From Pseudomonadota bacterium (GTDB taxonomy: Bacteria > Pseudomonadota > Gammaproteobacteria > Steroidobacterales > Steroidobacteraceae): DNA of 24,542 nucleotides. The stretch spans positions 1-24,542 of the forward strand of contig JAEYXD010000188.1 in assembly GCA_023428645.1 (NCBI GenBank). The letters are read 5' to 3'. The translations under genes were made by a program, and so were the position numbers. The notes beneath the pieces were generated by a model. The model saw nothing but the letters and a program-made list of their open reading frames with translations. It was not told where the DNA came from and searched no databases. Shown here piece by piece: positions 23,869 through 24,542 of this stretch (the first letter of the stretch is position 1; each line of letters opens with the position of its first letter).

Positions 23869-24162
23869 GTCCCTATGAAAAATGTAGATGCACAAGCGAC
23901 CTGCACGTTGACGTGCCGCGCGCCTCTCCTTCGCCTCGTGCGCCGCTTGCGCAACTTTCTCAGGCGTTAACCATTCTCCAGCACGACGCCCTTGGCGCTC
24001 CGCGCAGCGCGACCTATGCTCGCTATCGCGTTGCGAGCTTCGCAGCTGGGGGACGCATCTTTGGATGCGACATGCGACAGGAGTCTCACGTGCCGCGAGC
24101 GCAGGAGCGCACGAGCGGTCGATGCCAAGGGGCCTGACGCAGAAATTATTCAACTCGAATAG
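23869..24162. other. Intergenic region without a recognisable gene
   Basis: Nearly 300 bases follow the terminator. I see only a small perfect hairpin (24054-24059 with 24064-24069, TTTG loop). Open frames on either strand have no start signal or conserved pattern. The promoter for the next genes is probably here; the AT-rich stretch 24140-24162 is the likeliest place but has no clear -35/-10 pair. Confidence 0.5.
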
Positions 24163-24339
24163 GAGCAGCGACGTGCCCAGTCAGCACGATCCTTTGCCGC
24201 ATCACGTTCAACGTTCGCGATCGGTCTCACCGTCGCTGCCGGCACTGCGTTCGCGCAGGGCTCGCCGGGCGAGGACGCCTTCAACAGCAGCTTGCAAAGT
24301 GCTCGAGCGACAGCAGCCCGGGTACACACAAAGAATTGA
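24163..24339 (+). pseudogene. Small secreted-protein frame with no usable start codon
   Basis: Between an in-frame TAG (24160-24162) and the TGA at 24337-24339 lies a 58-codon frame that encodes a convincing signal peptide: basic start (RSFAASRS), hydrophobic core TFAIGLTVAAGTAFAQ, then about 26 polar residues (GSPGEDAFNSSLQS onward). The frame contains no ATG, GTG or TTG. A good ribosome site (AGGAG, 24161-24165) and a GTG at 24173 exist, but in the next frame, which reads as Arg/Ser/Pro-rich sequence and ends in a TGA overlapping the ATG at 24358. The simplest reading is a small secreted protein broken near its start by a one-base change, or a sequencing error. A chance match is possible. 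Confidence 0.4.
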
Positions 24340-24357
24340 AATCGGGAGACTCGGACG

Positions 24358-24542
24358 ATGATGACAACAAAGCGATTGATCTCTTCCTTCCTGATGGGCG
24401 CCGGAGCAATTGCCTGCGCCTCGGGGGCGTGGAGTCAATCGGGCACCGATGTCGCGAAGGGCGATTGGCCGGATTACAACGGCAACATGGCGGCCCAGCG
24501 TTATTCGCCGCTCGATCAAATCAACAGGGACAATGTCAGCAC
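24358..24542 (+). CDS. PQQ-dependent dehydrogenase, N-terminal part (3' end outside window)
   Basis: Sixty-one codons are visible. The first 27 residues form a signal peptide (MMTTKRLISSFLMGAGAIAC, then ASGAWSQ). The sequence then enters the typical first strand of large PQQ dehydrogenases: GDWPDYNGNMAAQRYSPLDQ followed by INRDNVS, comparable with the start of the proteins at 15986 and 13860. The ATG at 24358 is followed directly by a second ATG; GGGAG lies ten bases before the first. Which subfamily it belongs to, and whether it has a haem domain, cannot be told from this part. Confidence 0.88.
   Translation, partial: MMTTKRLISSFLMGAGAIACASGAWSQSGTDVAKGDWPDYNGNMAAQRYSPLDQINRDNVS

Noticed and set aside
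23842..24153. Minus-strand frame of 103 codons after the terminator, with a helix-like stretch (WLTPEKVAQAAHEAKERR)
   Set aside because: It runs through the terminator hairpin of the neighbouring gene, its start has no ribosome site, and the rest is Arg/Cys-rich without pattern.

Overview
The window is high-GC, gene-dense bacterial DNA. Its gene families are a DUF4350/MoxR/DUF58 operon, an ECF sigma factor paired with a DGPF protein, TldD/PmbA, many secreted PQQ-type beta-propeller dehydrogenases, and c-type cytochromes. Together they suggest a Gram-negative proteobacterium. My best guess is a gammaproteobacterium near Steroidobacteraceae; this rests on family content only and is tentative.

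Layout. Positions 3-3187 (+) hold the end of a DUF4350 gene, a MoxR ATPase and a DUF58 protein, one operon that enters from outside the window. Positions 3209-4044 (-) hold a small GlsB/YeaQ-type membrane protein with its terminator, and an unrecognised small membrane-anchored protein. Positions 4223-8659 (+) hold a sorbosone-dehydrogenase-like quinoprotein, then TldD (with a Tat signal) and PmbA. Positions 8663-10303 (-) hold an ECF sigma factor with a long C-terminal extension behind its DGPF/YCII partner. Position 10526 starts a PstS-like lipoprotein (+), followed by a short repeat and hairpin cluster. Positions 11773-14461 (-) hold a quinohemoprotein alcohol dehydrogenase and a cupin. Positions 14836-18697 (+) hold an uncharacterised secreted protein, a second large PQQ dehydrogenase ending in a clear terminator, and a small cytochrome c. 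Positions 18824-23808 hold a divergent set: a secreted propeller protein resembling peptidyl-hydroxyglycine lyase (-), a HupE/UreJ-like membrane protein (+), and a redoxin/cytochrome c/copper monooxygenase fusion (+). A further PQQ dehydrogenase starts at 24358 and runs off the end.

Most gene products appear to be exported or membrane-bound, and many are redox proteins of the periplasm: at least four quinoprotein dehydrogenases, three haem c sites and one two-copper monooxygenase. The most interesting part is 18824-23808. The copper monooxygenase keeps all the copper ligands I can align by eye to peptidylglycine alpha-hydroxylating monooxygenase (PHM). The neighbouring propeller keeps the zinc ligands, tyrosine and arginines of the matching lyase (PAL). 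The two halves of the animal amidating enzyme PAM therefore appear here as separate bacterial genes, with the monooxygenase joined to a cytochrome c domain that could take the place of ascorbate as electron donor. The individual domain families are known in bacteria; the substrate and the joint function are inference.
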